This document shows positions 9,092-19,370 of a stretch of DNA of 64,000 nucleotides, one piece after another (position 1 is the stretch's first letter; the number at the start of each line of letters is the position of its first letter). The position numbers were made by a program, and so were the translations under genes. Under the pieces are notes generated by a model. The model saw nothing but the letters and a program-made list of their open reading frames with translations. It made no database searches and was not told the DNA's origin. Where the stretch lies: the NCBI GenBank assembly GCA_963847945.1, contig CAWKBX010000019.1:124001-188000 (forward strand), read 5' to 3'. This stretch comes from JANMJD01 sp963847945. Its GTDB lineage: Bacteria; Actinomycetota; Acidimicrobiia; Acidimicrobiales; Ilumatobacteraceae.

Positions 9092-10613
9092 CTACTGAGC
9101 GTAGCGAGCGCGCAGCTCCCGTTTGAGCAGCTTTCCGGTCGGTAGGCGGGGGAGTTCGTCGACGAAATCGACGGTCACCGGGCACTTGTAGTGGGACAGC
9201 CTGTCGCGGCAGAAGGCGATCAACTCGGCACTCAACGCCGGTCCGGCGGTCGCCGGAGACGTTGGCACCACGACCGCCTTGACCTCCTCGCCGAGGTCGT
9301 CGTTGGGCACGCCGATGACGGCGACATCGACGATCGCCGGGTGCATCGTCAGCAGGTTCTCGACCTCCTGCGGGTAGATGTTCACCCCGCCCGAGATGAT
9401 CATGTGCGAGATGCGATCGGTGAGGTAGAGGAACCCCTCGGCGTCGACATAGCCGACATCGCCGAGGCTGCTGCAACCCCTGGGCGTTGTGGGCACCGGC
9501 CGTCTTGGCCGGGTCGTTGTGGTATTCGAACGGCGTCGCCCCGGCAAACCAGATCTGCCCCGCCTCGCCCGTCGGCATCGGGGCACCGTCCTCGTCGAGG
9601 ATGTGCAACGGCCCGAGCAACGACCGCCCAACGGTGCCCGGGTGGGCGAGCCAATCCTGCGGGCCGACGTAACAGAAACCGTTCCCCTCGCTGCCGGCGT
9701 AGTACTCGTGGATGACCGGCCCCCACCACTCCATCATCTGTTGCTTCACCTCGGCCGGGCAAGGCGCGGCGGCATGTACCGCCATCTGCAGCTGACGACA
9801 GGTCGTACTTCGCCCGCACGTCGGCGGGAAGCTTGAGCAGGCGCACGAAGTGGGTCGGCACGAACTGGGCGTGGGTGATGCGGTAGCGCTCGATCAGCCG
9901 CGAGCACCTGCTCCGGGTCGAACTTCTCCATCACCACGACCGTCGCCACCGACGCGCTGGGCCGCCGTCGACCAGCCGAGCGGCGCGGCGTGGTAGAGCG
10001 GGGCCGGGCAGAGGTACACGGTGTCGGCGTTGAACCCGAACAGTCCCTGGACCAGGCCAACAAATGCGGTACCGCCCTGGCCGTACGGAACCCCTTCGAG
10101 GTTGCGCGGAATCCCCTTGGGTCGGCCGGTGGTTCCCGAGGAGTAGAACATGATCTGCCCCTCCTCCTCGTGGGCCAAGGGGGTTGCCGGGTACGCATCG
10201 ACCGTCGACTCGTAGGCCTCGAAACCATCGACCGCGCCACCGATCATCAGCCGGGTCGTGACCGCGCCGAGGTATGGCGCCAGATCGGCGGCAACAGACG
10301 CCAGGGCCGCCGAGGTGACCAGAGCGACGGCACCGCAATCCTCGATGATGTAGCCGGTCTCTTCGACCTTGAGATGCCAATTGATCGGGGTGACGTAGAG
10401 TCCCGAACGCTGCGACGCCCAGTAGATCTCGAAGTAGCGGGGATGGTTGTCGAGCAGGATGGCGATGTGGTCGCCGGGTCGCAGGCCACGGTCGTAGAAC
10501 AGTTGCGCCAACTGCTGGGATCGGGCGTCGAGATCGGCGTACGACATCGACTCGCCGCTGCCGGTCATGATGGTCGCCGCGTGATTGCGGCCTGCGTGGT
10601 CTCCGGGATGCAT
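9092..10613 (-). CDS. acyl-CoA synthetase (AMP-binding), multiple frameshifts
   Basis: Full-length ANL ligase split over at least four frame changes between about 9,440 and 9,960. N-part: ESMSYADLDARSQQLA, the P-loop MFYSSGTTGRPKG, YLCPAPLYHAAPLGW. Middle: MPTHFVRLLKLPADVRAKYDLS, the adenine site HEYYAGSEGNGFCYVG. C-part: GDVGYVDAEGFLYLTDR, hinge ISGGVNIYPQEVEN and the catalytic lysine region LPTGKLLKRELR. Total length about 505 codons, normal for the family. It activates a carboxylic acid to its CoA ester. The number of indels inside conserved motifs suggests sequence error rather than decay. DLH gene follows; a divergent TetR gene precedes. Confidence 0.75.
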
Positions 10614-10723
10614 CAGTGGTCCTCATGCGGCATGGTGGGTCCTCGTGGGAGGAGCGGTCGGTGCGTGGCCCATCACCTCTATCAGATGCGGCCGCCGGTG
10701 ATCGCCGTCGTACACTCGACGCT

Positions 10724-12031
10724 GTGGGACGGCCGGTGATCGAGCGACGGGCGAGCTACGGCGCGCATAGTCCCATCGTCGGCGAGCGGGGCGAGAGACC
10801 CGCGAGCTAATCGTCGAATCGGCGCTCCGCGAGTTCGCCGAACGCGGCTTTCACGACTCATCCGTCGACGACATCGCTACCGGTGCCGACGTGTCGCGAG
10901 CGACGTTGTATCAGTATTTCGAGAGCAAAGAAGCCCTGTTCATCGAATTGATCGAAGAGAGCGGCGAGTCGCTGCTCCACCTGCTCGACACCCTCGGCCC
11001 GCTCGGTCCGACGGTCGAGGGTTTCGCCGGCCTGTCGGCATGGGTGACCGAGTGGACCGGCGTGTTCGAACACTTCTCCACGGTGTTCGTCGAGTGGGCG
11101 CGGGTGAATTCACCGGTCACGCCGCTGCGGATTCCGCTCGATCGGTTCTCGCGTACGCATACTCGCCGACTCGCCCGGCACCTCATCGCGGCGGGCCTCG
11201 ACGACGACCGCGCCGCCGCGTCGGCAACGGTGATGTTGGCGGTGTTGGAGCGGGCCAACTACGTGCGCGACGTCTACTGGCCAGGGGAACGCCGCCGGGC
11301 CCGGTTTGTCGTCGACGTATCGGTCGCATTCCAGCGGTACTTGTTTCCGGCGACGCCGGCCGCGGTCGTGGCGTCGGGCCTTGTCGAGGTCGAGCGCTCG
11401 GCACGCCCGCTGCTGAACGGTGTCAAGCCTGAGTTGCCGACGTCGGATCGGCTGGTGGGTCTGCGCAACCAGGGTCGCCTGACCGTCGCCGCGACTGTTG
11501 CGGGCGGCCGGCTCGGTCTTCGCCGCTGCCGGGTTCCAAGCGGCGACGGTCGAACAGATCGTGTTCGAGGCAGGCGTTGCCCGGGGCACGTTCTACAAGT
11601 ACTTCACCGACAAACTCGACGTGCTGATGGCCCTCGCCGCTGATGCGACCGACGTCCACCTGGCCCTTCACGACCTCGGCGACCTGCATGGTCGCGACGC
11701 CTTGGCCGAGTGGCTCGACCGCCTCTTGGCCTTCGGCACGCCCCACCGCGCCGTGCTGCGGGCATGGACAGAACGGGTGCCCGATCAGGCCGACCTTTTA
11801 GGGATGGCTTCGAGAATCGGCATCGCCTCGCGGGACCGCTTGGCGACGTTCCTCGTCGACGGCGACGCTCCTGTCAGTACCACGAGCGCGGCGATGATGT
11901 TGATGGCATTGATCGAGTTCTTCCCTCAACGAGCATTGCATCTGCAAGTGCCGTTGACGTCGGCCGAGATGGATTACGAGGTGCTTGCCTTCGTCGAGAC
12001 CGGGATGCTCGGCGGATTCCGCACCCCGTGA
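10724..12031 (+). CDS. TetR-family regulator with two tandem TetR domains (two frameshifts)
   Basis: From GTG 10724, after a one-base shift near 10,798, it reads VESALREFAERGFHDSSVDDIATGADVSRATLYQYFESKEALF: a complete TetR helix-turn-helix. The ligand-binding half runs to about 11,450. After one extra base near 11,490 a second HTH follows without an intervening stop or start: LRAAGSVFAAAGFQAATVEQI then GVARGTFYKYFTDK, and a second C-terminal domain ending at 12,031. About 430 aa in all. It is divergent from the CoA ligase at 9.1-10.6 kb, so it probably regulates it. Two separate genes would be the alternative reading, but no start signal separates them. Confidence 0.65.
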
Positions 12032-12120
12032 CCGACGAACGTCGGCTACGAATCGGGGTGCTCGGCTGCGGGCCGATTGCTCAGGCCGTCCACTTCCAGA
12101 GCTGCACCAAGGCTCGGCAA
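12028..12120 (+). pseudogene. 5' stub of a Gfo/Idh/MocA-type oxidoreductase
   Basis: GTG 12028 overlaps the TetR stop (GTGA) and reads RLRIGVLGCGPIAQAVHF then QSCTKAR: the first beta strand and the GxGxxA nucleotide-binding loop of the Gfo/Idh/MocA NAD(P)-dependent oxidoreductases. After about 30 codons similarity ends abruptly. 12,121-12,295 shows no continuation in any frame that I recognise. Either the gene was deleted or the assembly joins non-adjacent DNA here. Confidence 0.5.
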
Positions 12121-12295
12121 CACCGTCGATCATTGGCTGGGGGCATGGGCGCGCAACATTGCCGCGGTCACAGCGCAACTCACCTGCGACATTGCGCTCC
12201 AGATCCGTCGTCCCACCGGGCACGCAGTCGACCCGGTGCGTCGAAGATCTGTAGCCGCTGTTGGCCGACCGCCGCTGAGACGGCAGCCCGAGGCG

Positions 12296-13147
12296 CTACA
12301 CCGACGGCTCGTCGCACCAGGTGGCGGCGATCTGGCTGAGGGTGGCGAACCAGACGTCGTCGTGGCCCGCCATGTAGTCGACGAAGCGCTCGAACATCAA
12401 GAACGCGTGGGCACGGCCGATGGTCTGTGGGTGCACCGTGAGGGTGAACACACCTCCGGGCACACGCTGGTAGGCGAAGTCGAAGTGGTCCTTCCATCGG
12501 CGATAGATCGTTTCGGTGTCGCCCATCACACCGCCGCGCGGGGTGTGCTCGATCGCCGGAAAGTCGTCGAGAAACCAAGACACGGGGATCTCGATGATTG
12601 GGCTCGGCTCGCCGAAGGTGTTGCCCCGTTCTCGGTCGATCAAGACCACCGGACGGGGCCGGTACGCCTCGAAGTCTCGGCCCATCAGCGAGGAATCCCA
12701 AGCGAACCCGAACTCCTCGAGCAGGGCGAGGGTGTGGTTGGAGAAGTCCCATGCCGGCGACCGGTAGCCGTTTGGTCGACGTCCGACGAGTCGCTGGTGC
12801 TCGGCGATCTGTAGCGCCAACAGGCGGCGTTCCTCGTCGAAGTCGAGCTTCGGAATCTGCTCGTGATAGCAGCCGTGCGCCGCCATTTCATGGCCGGCCT
12901 CGACGATCGCCGCACACTGGTTGGGGAAGGTCTGCAGGGTGTGCGACGGCGTGCACCATGTGGAGCGGATATCGCGGCGCGCAAACAGGTCGAGCAGCCG
13001 GGGCACGCCCACCTCGGCCCCGAACTCGCCTCTCGATAGATAGGTGGGCGAGGTGACGCCGAAGGTCCCCATCCACAAGCAGTGAGCATCGAAATCGGCA
13101 CCGATCGAGATGGCCAGCCGCTTGCCTCCCGGAAGTTGCAGCGGCAT
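12296..13147 (-). CDS. polysaccharide deacetylase family protein (NodB-like)
   Basis: 283 aa from ATG 13147 (MPLQLPGGKRLAISIGADFDAH). Carbohydrate esterase 4/puuE-type layout: Asp in GADFDAH, RRDIRSTWCTPSHTL, the metal-binding HEMAAHGCYHEQIPKL (H-x3-H type), GYRSPAWDFS and FTLTVHPQTIGR. Members of this branch deacylate or hydrolyse C-N bonds of sugars, allantoin-like or imide compounds in the cytoplasm; no signal peptide is present, so a wall-modifying role is less likely. Clean frame. In-frame alternative GTG 13174. Confidence 0.8.
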   Translation of the reverse strand: MPLQLPGGKRLAISIGADFDAHCLWMGTFGVTSPTYLSRGEFGAEVGVPRLLDLFARRDIRSTWCTPSHTLQTFPNQCAAIVEAGHEMAAHGCYHEQIPKLDFDEERRLLALQIAEHQRLVGRRPNGYRSPAWDFSNHTLALLEEFGFAWDSSLMGRDFEAYRPRPVVLIDRERGNTFGEPSPIIEIPVSWFLDDFPAIEHTPRGGVMGDTETIYRRWKDHFDFAYQRVPGGVFTLTVHPQTIGRAHAFLMFERFVDYMAGHDDVWFATLSQIAATWCDEPSV

Positions 13148-13572
13148 CAGATTGCGGTTGGTCGGAAGGCAGACGGTGCAGTCATGTCTACGAGGATAGG
13201 CAGCGCGCTGCACACTGGCCTGCCACGAAACACGCTGGCACGTCCTGGGACTCAACTGTTTTCTCGGGAGAACCAACTGGTCGACCCGGAGGATTGGGCA
13301 ATGATGAAGCTGGCCACCGACGAACTTCAGCAGATAGCCGATCGCACCGTCGAGACATTGAGGCGATGTGGCGACGAAAGCAGGGTTGGACCCTTGCGGA
13401 GATCGGCCGGCTGATTCTCGGCCCGCACACACCGAGGTCCGGCCCGGGCTCGTGGCGGTGATCCGGTGAGCGGCATCAGACCATCTGCACCCGCATCGTC
13501 GGTAAGCGGCGACGGCTTGTCGCAGCCGGGCCGATCACGCCAGCAGCGACAAGCTCGGCCATGCGGTCCACA
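13148..13572. other. gene-poor stretch with a possible small HTH-like remnant
   Basis: 425 bp. On + from about 13,302, KLATDELQQIADRTVETL is followed after a frame change by WRRKQGWTLAEIGRLI, which resembles the short DNA-binding tail of small actinobacterial HTH proteins. No intact start-to-stop reading exists, so no gene is called. Confidence 0.3.
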
Positions 13573-14978
13573 TCAGCTCCGACGGCGCTGAGTCGGGCGA
13601 TCGGGCGACCCGAGGAATCGAAGCGCCGCTCCGCCGAGCAGCATGGCAAACCCAACGCTGGCGATCGACCAGGTCATGCGGGGTGTTCCGGTGGGCGGCA
13701 GAAGGGTCGTCACGATGACGGTCACGGACGCAGCGGCGCGTTCTTCGGGATCGGCCGGGAACGTGATGTCGCGGCCCAGGGGATCGGTGCCATGACCGGT
13801 GGCTGTGACGGTGACGCCCGCGGTCGGGATCGTTGTGAGCGTCCACGTCCACGTCTCACCCGGATCGAGCACACCGTCGGCGTCCACATCACCGTTCGCC
13901 GGCGGCGCCGACAAGGTCGCCAGATCACCATTGTCAGCGCCGCTGGTGTCGAGGCGCACGAACGGCGTCGTCAGCGCGACGTCACCGTCGTTGCGCTCAG
14001 TCACGGTCCACGTCACCTGACTCCCGACAATCACCGCCGTGGGAGCAGCACTGATCCCCACGACAGTGCTCGGAGCGATCACGTCGACCGAGGCCGCGGC
14101 GCGTTCTTCGGAATCGGCCGGGAACGTGATGACCCGACCTCGCGGGCCGGTACCAAAACCCGTGGCTGTGATCGTGCCGTCCTGGAGTGGATTCGTCGTC
14201 ACCGTCCATGTCCAGGCTTCGCCCATGTTCAACACGCCATTGCCATCGTCGCCGGTCATCCCGGTGCTTGAGGCGGTCAGCGTGGCGAACGACGTCGCTC
14301 CAGCGTCGGTCGACAGCTCGACCGCGGTGCGTCGAGCCCGATGGGGAAGTATCCGGCAGGCGTGTCGTTGCGCTCGACGATCGTCCACACGACCGGGGCG
14401 CCGGTCGGGACGACGGTGCGATCGGGCGTGATCGACAGCTGGGTGGAGGGCGCGAGAAGGAAGGTGGGCGCAACGGCGGTTGCCGTGACCGGAGCGTTGT
14501 CCTGGGGGCCGTCGTCGGGACCCTCGCTCGTCGCCGCCACCGCCGCAATCGCCTCGACCCGCCGGAGTCCCGAGGGAACCGCGTGGGCCTCGTTGACGGC
14601 GTACTTCGTGGCCGGCACGTTGGCCAACGTGATCGATTGGCCGATGTCGAGCGTGAGGCCGGTCACGATCGTGAAGGGACCGGTGCCGTCGGGGAGCGTC
14701 ACGGTGACGGTGCCGTCGTGGATCGGGCAGACAGTAACTTGACCAGGCTCCACCCGCAGGAAGACCGTCACGTCGTAGTCGATTTGCTCACCGGGGTAGG
14801 CGGCGATCGCGAGGTCGTCGGTCCCCACGAACTCGGGGGTGATCGCGATCCCGACGCCATATGCCGCCGTGCCGTTGGAGCAGCCGTTGGGCGCCGCGCC
14901 CGCTGATGATGGCGACAGCGTTGACGTCGCGAGTGCGACCAATGCCCCGAACGCCGCGGCCCCTGGACGCATCCACAT
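13573..14978 (-). CDS. secreted repeat protein with C-terminal LPPTG sorting signal (one frameshift)
   Basis: ATG 14978 has a GGAGGT ribosome binding site and a Sec signal peptide (AAFGALVALATSTLSPSSAGAA). The mature protein carries at least two DUF11/CARDB-like beta repeats marked by WTIVERND / WTVTERNDGD, DGNGVLNMGEAWTWTVTT / DADGVLDPGETWTWTLTT and the cadence FPADSEERAAASV / FPADPEERAAASV. The C-terminus has LPPTG, a hydrophobic helix (IASVGFAMLLGGAALRFL) and a basic tail, the layout of a sortase substrate. One frameshift near 14,330. It is probably attached to the cell wall; no sortase gene is seen nearby. Confidence 0.75.
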
Positions 14979-15291
14979 GTCGTACCTCCGTTGCAATCTC
15001 CGAAGTGTCGCTCGCATCATCCCATAGTTGGCTCGGAGCGTTGTGCCTGGCCGGAGATGGCCGATTGAGAATCTGCGGTGGGTTGCGATGCACATGATCG
15101 AGAAGGCTGCTCTGCACGCCGGCCACCTCCTTGCCGAGGAGCTTGCGTAATTCGTGGCCCGGCCCGACGTTCGGCGTGTTTGACTGAGCCCGTCAGCCCT
15201 GCGAGTCGTTGCCGAGGAGTCACCATGCGAGCTCTGTCCACATCACTGGAAACCGAGGATTTCTTGATGTCGATGGAGGACGTGACGTGGA
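14979..15291. other. intergenic region upstream of the ribosomal protection gene
   Basis: 313 bp between divergent genes. No supportable gene, no leader peptide or tandem hairpins of the tet(M) attenuator type recognised. Confidence 0.35.
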
Positions 15292-17057
15292 ATGCGAACG
15301 CTGAACCTGGGGATTTTGGCGCATGTTGACGCCGGAAAAACCAGCCTGACCGAACGGCTGCTGTACGCGGCCGGAGCCATCGACGCCGTCGGCCGCGTCG
15401 ATCATGGCACCACCCAGACCGACACCCTGGCGCTGGAACACGAGCGAGGGATCACGATCAAGACCGCCGTTGCCTCGCTCTTGATCGGCGACGTGGCGGT
15501 CAATCTGATCGACACCCCGGGGCACCCCGACTTCATCGCCGAAGTCGATCGCTCGTTGGGTTTGCTCGACGGTGCAGTGCTGGTGATCTCGGCGGTCGAA
15601 GGGGTGCAGGCCCAGACCCGCATCTTGATGCGGGCCCTGCAACGGCGACGCGTCCCGACCCTGATCTTCGTCAACAAGATCGATCGGATGGGAGCGGATT
15701 CCGACCGGGTATGCGCGGTGATCACGGCCACGTTGTCGCCGTCAACGATCGCCCTGCAGCCGCGTCGACCACATCGGGACCCGCCGCGCCACCGTCGCGT
15801 CACGCCAGATGGAGGCAGACGACGAGTTGTTGACCATGCTCGCCGAGCACGACGGCGGCCTGCTCGCCCGCTATGTCGCCGGCGTTCCGGTATCGCCTGG
15901 GGCGCTGCACAGACGACTTCGCGCTCGGACGCGACAGGCAGCGGTGCATCCCGTGTTCCTCGGTTCGGCGATGACCGGCTCCGGAATCGGCGAACTGATG
16001 CAGGCGCTCACCACGTATCTCCCGACGGCAGAGCCGATGTTGGCCGGCTCGCCGTCGGGAGTGGTGTTCAAGATTGGCCGGGGATCGACCGGTGAACGGA
16101 CAGCCGTCGTACGAATGTTCTCCGGCGCGCTGCGCGCCCGTGACCACGTCATCGTCGATGGCCGATCACGCCAGATCACCCGCCTGGAGGTGTTCGAGCC
16201 GGGTGGGCCGGTTGGCCGAGACCGCGTTGTCGCTGGTCAGATCGCCAAGGTTGCCGGGCTCGGGATGGTGAGGATCGGCGACACGATCGGTGCTTCGCGT
16301 GCCGGTTCGGACGTCGGAGCCCGCAGCTTCTCCCCACCGCCGTTCGAAGCAGTCGTCTCACCGATTCACCGTGCAGGCCGAGGGGCGCTGAGAGCCGCGC
16401 TCGATGCGCTCGCCGACGAGGACCCGCTGATCAACGTTCGTCAGGACGACGTCTGCGGCGAGTTGTCGGTGTCGCTCTACGGAGACGTACAACGCGACGT
16501 CATCCGCGACACATTGCGGCGCGAGTCGGCAGACGGTTCGCGACACCGTGCAGCAGGGGCTCCACGGCTGGGACATCCCCGATTGCACGGTGACGATGAT
16601 CGCCAGCGGCTACTGGCCCCGTCAGAGCCGGGCCCATGGGACGTTCGACAAGAACATGTCGTCGACTGCCGGCGACTTCCGGCTGCTGACCCCGCTGGTG
16701 CTGATGGACGCGCTGCGCCGTGCTCGCACCGTCGTCCACGAACCGGTCCTTCGGTTCCGTATAGAGGCTCCGCTCGACGCGCTCGGGCCGCTCGCGAGGT
16801 TGCTCGCCAGTCTTCACGCGGTACCTGAGTCCCCGGTCCACGGGCGAACGGCATGCACCCTCGAAGGGCTGATTCCAGCCGCCCGACTCCCCGAGCTGAG
16901 ACGGCAGATTCCCACGCTGACCAGCGGCGAAGGTTTTGTCGAGACCCGGTTCGACTCGTACTGGCCGGTACGGGGCGATGCTCCCCAGCGTGCTCGGGCC
17001 GACCTCAACCCGCTCGATCGGGCCGACTACCTCCGCCAGGTCGCCCATCCCACGTAG
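15292..17057 (+). CDS. TetM/OtrA-type ribosomal protection GTPase, frameshifted and lacking part of domain IV
   Basis: The GTPase domain is complete: NLGILAHVDAGKTSLTERLL (P-loop), ERGITIKTAV (G2), DTPGHPDF (G3), VNKIDRMG (G4). After a shift near 15,765 it continues through the insert and domain II (GVVFKIGRGSTGERTAVVRM) and domain III (LYGDVQRDVIRDTL). There the expected roughly 80 residues of domain IV are missing; the sequence resumes with VQQGLHGWDIPDCTVTMIAS, STAGDFRLLTPLVLMDAL and the domain V end. Family members (about 640 aa) release tetracycline from the ribosome using domain IV loops; this one spans about 588 codons. Function is doubtful unless the gap is an assembly artefact. Confidence 0.7.
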
Positions 17058-17074
17058 TCCGAACCACCTCGATG

Positions 17075-17088
17075 TGACACGATTGTCA
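17075..17088. promoter_or_regulatory. palindromic operator TGACA-N4-TGTCA
   Basis: TGACACGATTGTCA ends one base before the ATG of the OB-fold gene at 17,090. There is no room for a ribosome binding site between operator and start, so the transcript is probably leaderless or starts within the operator. Confidence 0.5.
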
Positions 17089-17089
17089 G

Positions 17090-17503
17090 ATGGCTGACAC
17101 GAGACCCAGGACGGATCTGCCGACGATCGAGGATGACTCGCGTCCGTTCTGGGATGCGGCTCGCCAGCAGAGGTTTCTCATCCGTCATTGCCTGACCTGC
17201 GGCGAGTATTCGCACTACCCGCGGACGTTCTGCCCGAGTTGTTGGAGCGAGGACGTCGAGTGGTTCGAGGCATCGGGGCGCGGCACGTTGTACACGTGGT
17301 CGACGGTGTTCATCAACGACCTGCCGCCGTTCAACGAGCGACTGCCCTACATCGCGGCGGTCGTCGATCTCGACGAGGGCCCTCGCGTGATGACCAACAT
17401 GGTTGATTGCGATGGTTCGCAATTGTCGATCGGCATGACCGTGCGGGCCGCGTACCGGGCGATCAGCGACGACGTGACGGTCCCGGTGTTCGTGCCTGCC
17501 TGA
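17090..17503 (+). CDS. DUF35 OB-fold/rubredoxin-like zinc protein (thiolase partner type)
   Basis: 137 aa. A zinc ribbon near residues 34-51, C-x2-C-x10-C-x2-C (HCLTCGEY then FCPSCWSE), is followed by an OB fold (GRGTLYTWSTVF, YIAAVVDLDEGPRVMTNMV). In characterised relatives such as ChsH2, the domain pairs with a MaoC hydratase or a lipid-transfer thiolase-like aldolase in CoA-dependent side-chain degradation. The natural partner here could be the thiolase-like protein encoded at 19.4-20.5 kb on the opposite strand. The operator directly precedes the ATG. Confidence 0.75.
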   Translation: MADTRPRTDLPTIEDDSRPFWDAARQQRFLIRHCLTCGEYSHYPRTFCPSCWSEDVEWFEASGRGTLYTWSTVFINDLPPFNERLPYIAAVVDLDEGPRVMTNMVDCDGSQLSIGMTVRAAYRAISDDVTVPVFVPA

Positions 17504-17586
17504 AAACTTGGGCGGGCGCGGTCGAGCGCTGCTGGTGGTCGCGATACGCTCGGCGTGGTTGTCGGGGCGATGATCGGAGTGTGCAG

Positions 17587-18699
17587 ATGAGGATCGCGTC
17601 GTTCAACGTCGAGAATCTGTTCGACCGGCCCCGGGTGATGAACCTGCCCACGTGGACCGAGGGTCGGCGAGTGCTGCAGGCCTACGCCCGCCTGAGCGAC
17701 CTGTTCCAACTGGCTACGTACTCCGACGACGACAAGGCCGAGATGGTCCGTCAACTGGTCGAGCTCGATCTGGCGGTCGGCGACGTCGGCCAATTCGTCA
17801 CCCTGCGGATCATCCGCGGGAAGCTCCTGCGGCGGCCGCGTACTGGCCCGATCGAGATCGTCGCCGCGGGACGGGCCGACTGGGTCGGTTGGGTCGAACT
17901 GGTCACCGAACAAGTCGATGCCCGGGCCACCGAGCACACGGCGATGGTGATCCGCGATGTGGCGGCTGATGTGGTGGGAGTGGTTGAGGCGGAAGACCGC
18001 CGCACGTTGGGTCTGTTCTCGTCGACGGTGCTGCCGCGGGTCGGTGGCGTTCCCTATGAACAGGTGATGTTGGTCGACGGCAACGACACTCGGGGCATCG
18101 ACGTCGGGCTCTTGGCCCGCGGGGACTACCGCCTGGTCGAGATCCGTAGCCATGTCTTCGATCAAGACGCCGATGGGGTGATCTTTTCCCGAGACTGCTG
18201 TGAGTACCACCTGCGTACTCCCCGCGGCAACCGGGTGGTGGTGCTCGTCAACCACCTCAAATCGAAGGGATTCGGCGCGCCGGCAGCCAACGATGCCCGT
18301 CGCCGCCGTCAGTCATCGCGGGTCGCCGAGATCTACCAGGGTCTCGTCCGTGATGGGGCCCGCTATGTCGCCGTCGTCGGCGACCTCAACGACGATGCGA
18401 CCAGCGAGCCGCTGGCACCGTTGCTCAGCGGCACCGATCTGACCGACATCAGCACCCACCCTGACTTCGACTTCGGTGGTCGCCTGGGAACCTTCGGTAG
18501 CGGCAACGAGGCCGCCAAGATCGACTATGTGTTGCTGTCGCCGGCATTGCAGCGCAAAGCCACCGGTGGCGCCGTATTCCGCACCGGCATCTGGCGCGGC
18601 TCACGGACCAAGGATCCGTGGCCGATCTATCCGACGATGACCGACGAGTCGCATGGGGCGTCCGACCACGCCGCGATCTACGCCGATATCCGGTTGTGA
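17587..18699 (+). CDS. endonuclease/exonuclease/phosphatase family protein
   Basis: 370 aa from ATG 17587. EEP-fold landmarks in order: MRIASFNVENLFDR (metal-binding Asn/Glu), DVVGVVEAEDRRTLG, VVVLVNHLKSKG (catalytic His), VAVVGDLNDDA (Asp/Asn pair), AKIDYVLLSP and GASDHAAIYADI (terminal Asp-His). No signal peptide. Family members cleave phosphodiesters in nucleic acids or small molecules; the substrate is not indicated. A run of residues about 35-140 is an insertion relative to a minimal EEP domain. Clean frame, convergent with the CoA ligase remnant that ends 5 bp downstream. Confidence 0.75.
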   Translation: MRIASFNVENLFDRPRVMNLPTWTEGRRVLQAYARLSDLFQLATYSDDDKAEMVRQLVELDLAVGDVGQFVTLRIIRGKLLRRPRTGPIEIVAAGRADWVGWVELVTEQVDARATEHTAMVIRDVAADVVGVVEAEDRRTLGLFSSTVLPRVGGVPYEQVMLVDGNDTRGIDVGLLARGDYRLVEIRSHVFDQDADGVIFSRDCCEYHLRTPRGNRVVVLVNHLKSKGFGAPAANDARRRRQSSRVAEIYQGLVRDGARYVAVVGDLNDDATSEPLAPLLSGTDLTDISTHPDFDFGGRLGTFGSGNEAAKIDYVLLSPALQRKATGGAVFRTGIWRGSRTKDPWPIYPTMTDESHGASDHAAIYADIRL

Positions 18700-18703
18700 G
18701 GGC

Positions 18704-19368
18704 TCAACGTTGCAGCGCGGACTTGTCGACCTTGCCCATCGCGGTGAGTGGCAGGGTATCGAGGAACATCAGCTCATCGGGGGCTTTGTAGTCGGCGAGG
18801 CGCTCGCGGACCCATGCTCGCACTTCTTCGAGCGTTGGGGGAGGTGCGCCGGGGGCAACGACAATGTTGGCCACGCCGATCTCGCCGATCACCGGTTTCG
18901 GCGCTCCGATGATCGCCACCGCGGCGATCGACGGGTGTTCGGCCAGCACGTTCTCGACTTCGAGGGGGTACACGTTGTAGCCGCCGCGGACGTACGGTCG
19001 CGCCCAGCTCGACGATCGCCACGGTGGGGCGGGCGCGGTCCCAGATTCCGGTGATCTCGCGGGGCCCGAGGCGGACGTTGATGCCGCTGACGACCGCTCC
19101 GGCCAGACGCCCCGGCCACGCATGCGATCGCGAAGTCGATCGACGGCGGTGATCCACACGGCGAGCACGTCGCCGCGCTGTAGCCCGACCGTGCGGAGAT
19201 GGTCGGCGAGTCCGGCGGCGGCGTCGACCCACTCGGCGAACGTCAGCCGCTGACCCGTCGCGACCTCGACGTACGCCTCGTGGTCGCCGATCTCGTCGAG
19301 CCGCCGCCGACGATCAGATCGGCCGAGGGTCGCGTACTGACCCGGTGATCGCGCGGCGGACCGGCCAC
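18704..19368 (-). pseudogene. acyl-CoA synthetase with a large internal deletion
   Basis: The N-terminus (EAYVEVATGQRLTFAEWVDA, LQRGDVLAVWI, FAIACVAGRLAGAVVSGIN, REITGIWDRARPTVAIVE) is joined near 19,005 directly to the C-terminal domain (VRGGYNVYPLEVENVLAEHP, YKAPDELMFLDTLP, AMGKVDKSALQR). About 280-300 residues, including the nucleotide-binding P-loop, are absent. Frameshifts also lie near 19,130 and 19,005. Probable start GTG 19368, overlapping the thiolase end region. It is the last gene of the minus-strand operon starting at 25,879. Nonfunctional as written; a collapsed assembly is possible. Confidence 0.6.
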
Positions 19369-19370
19369 GG

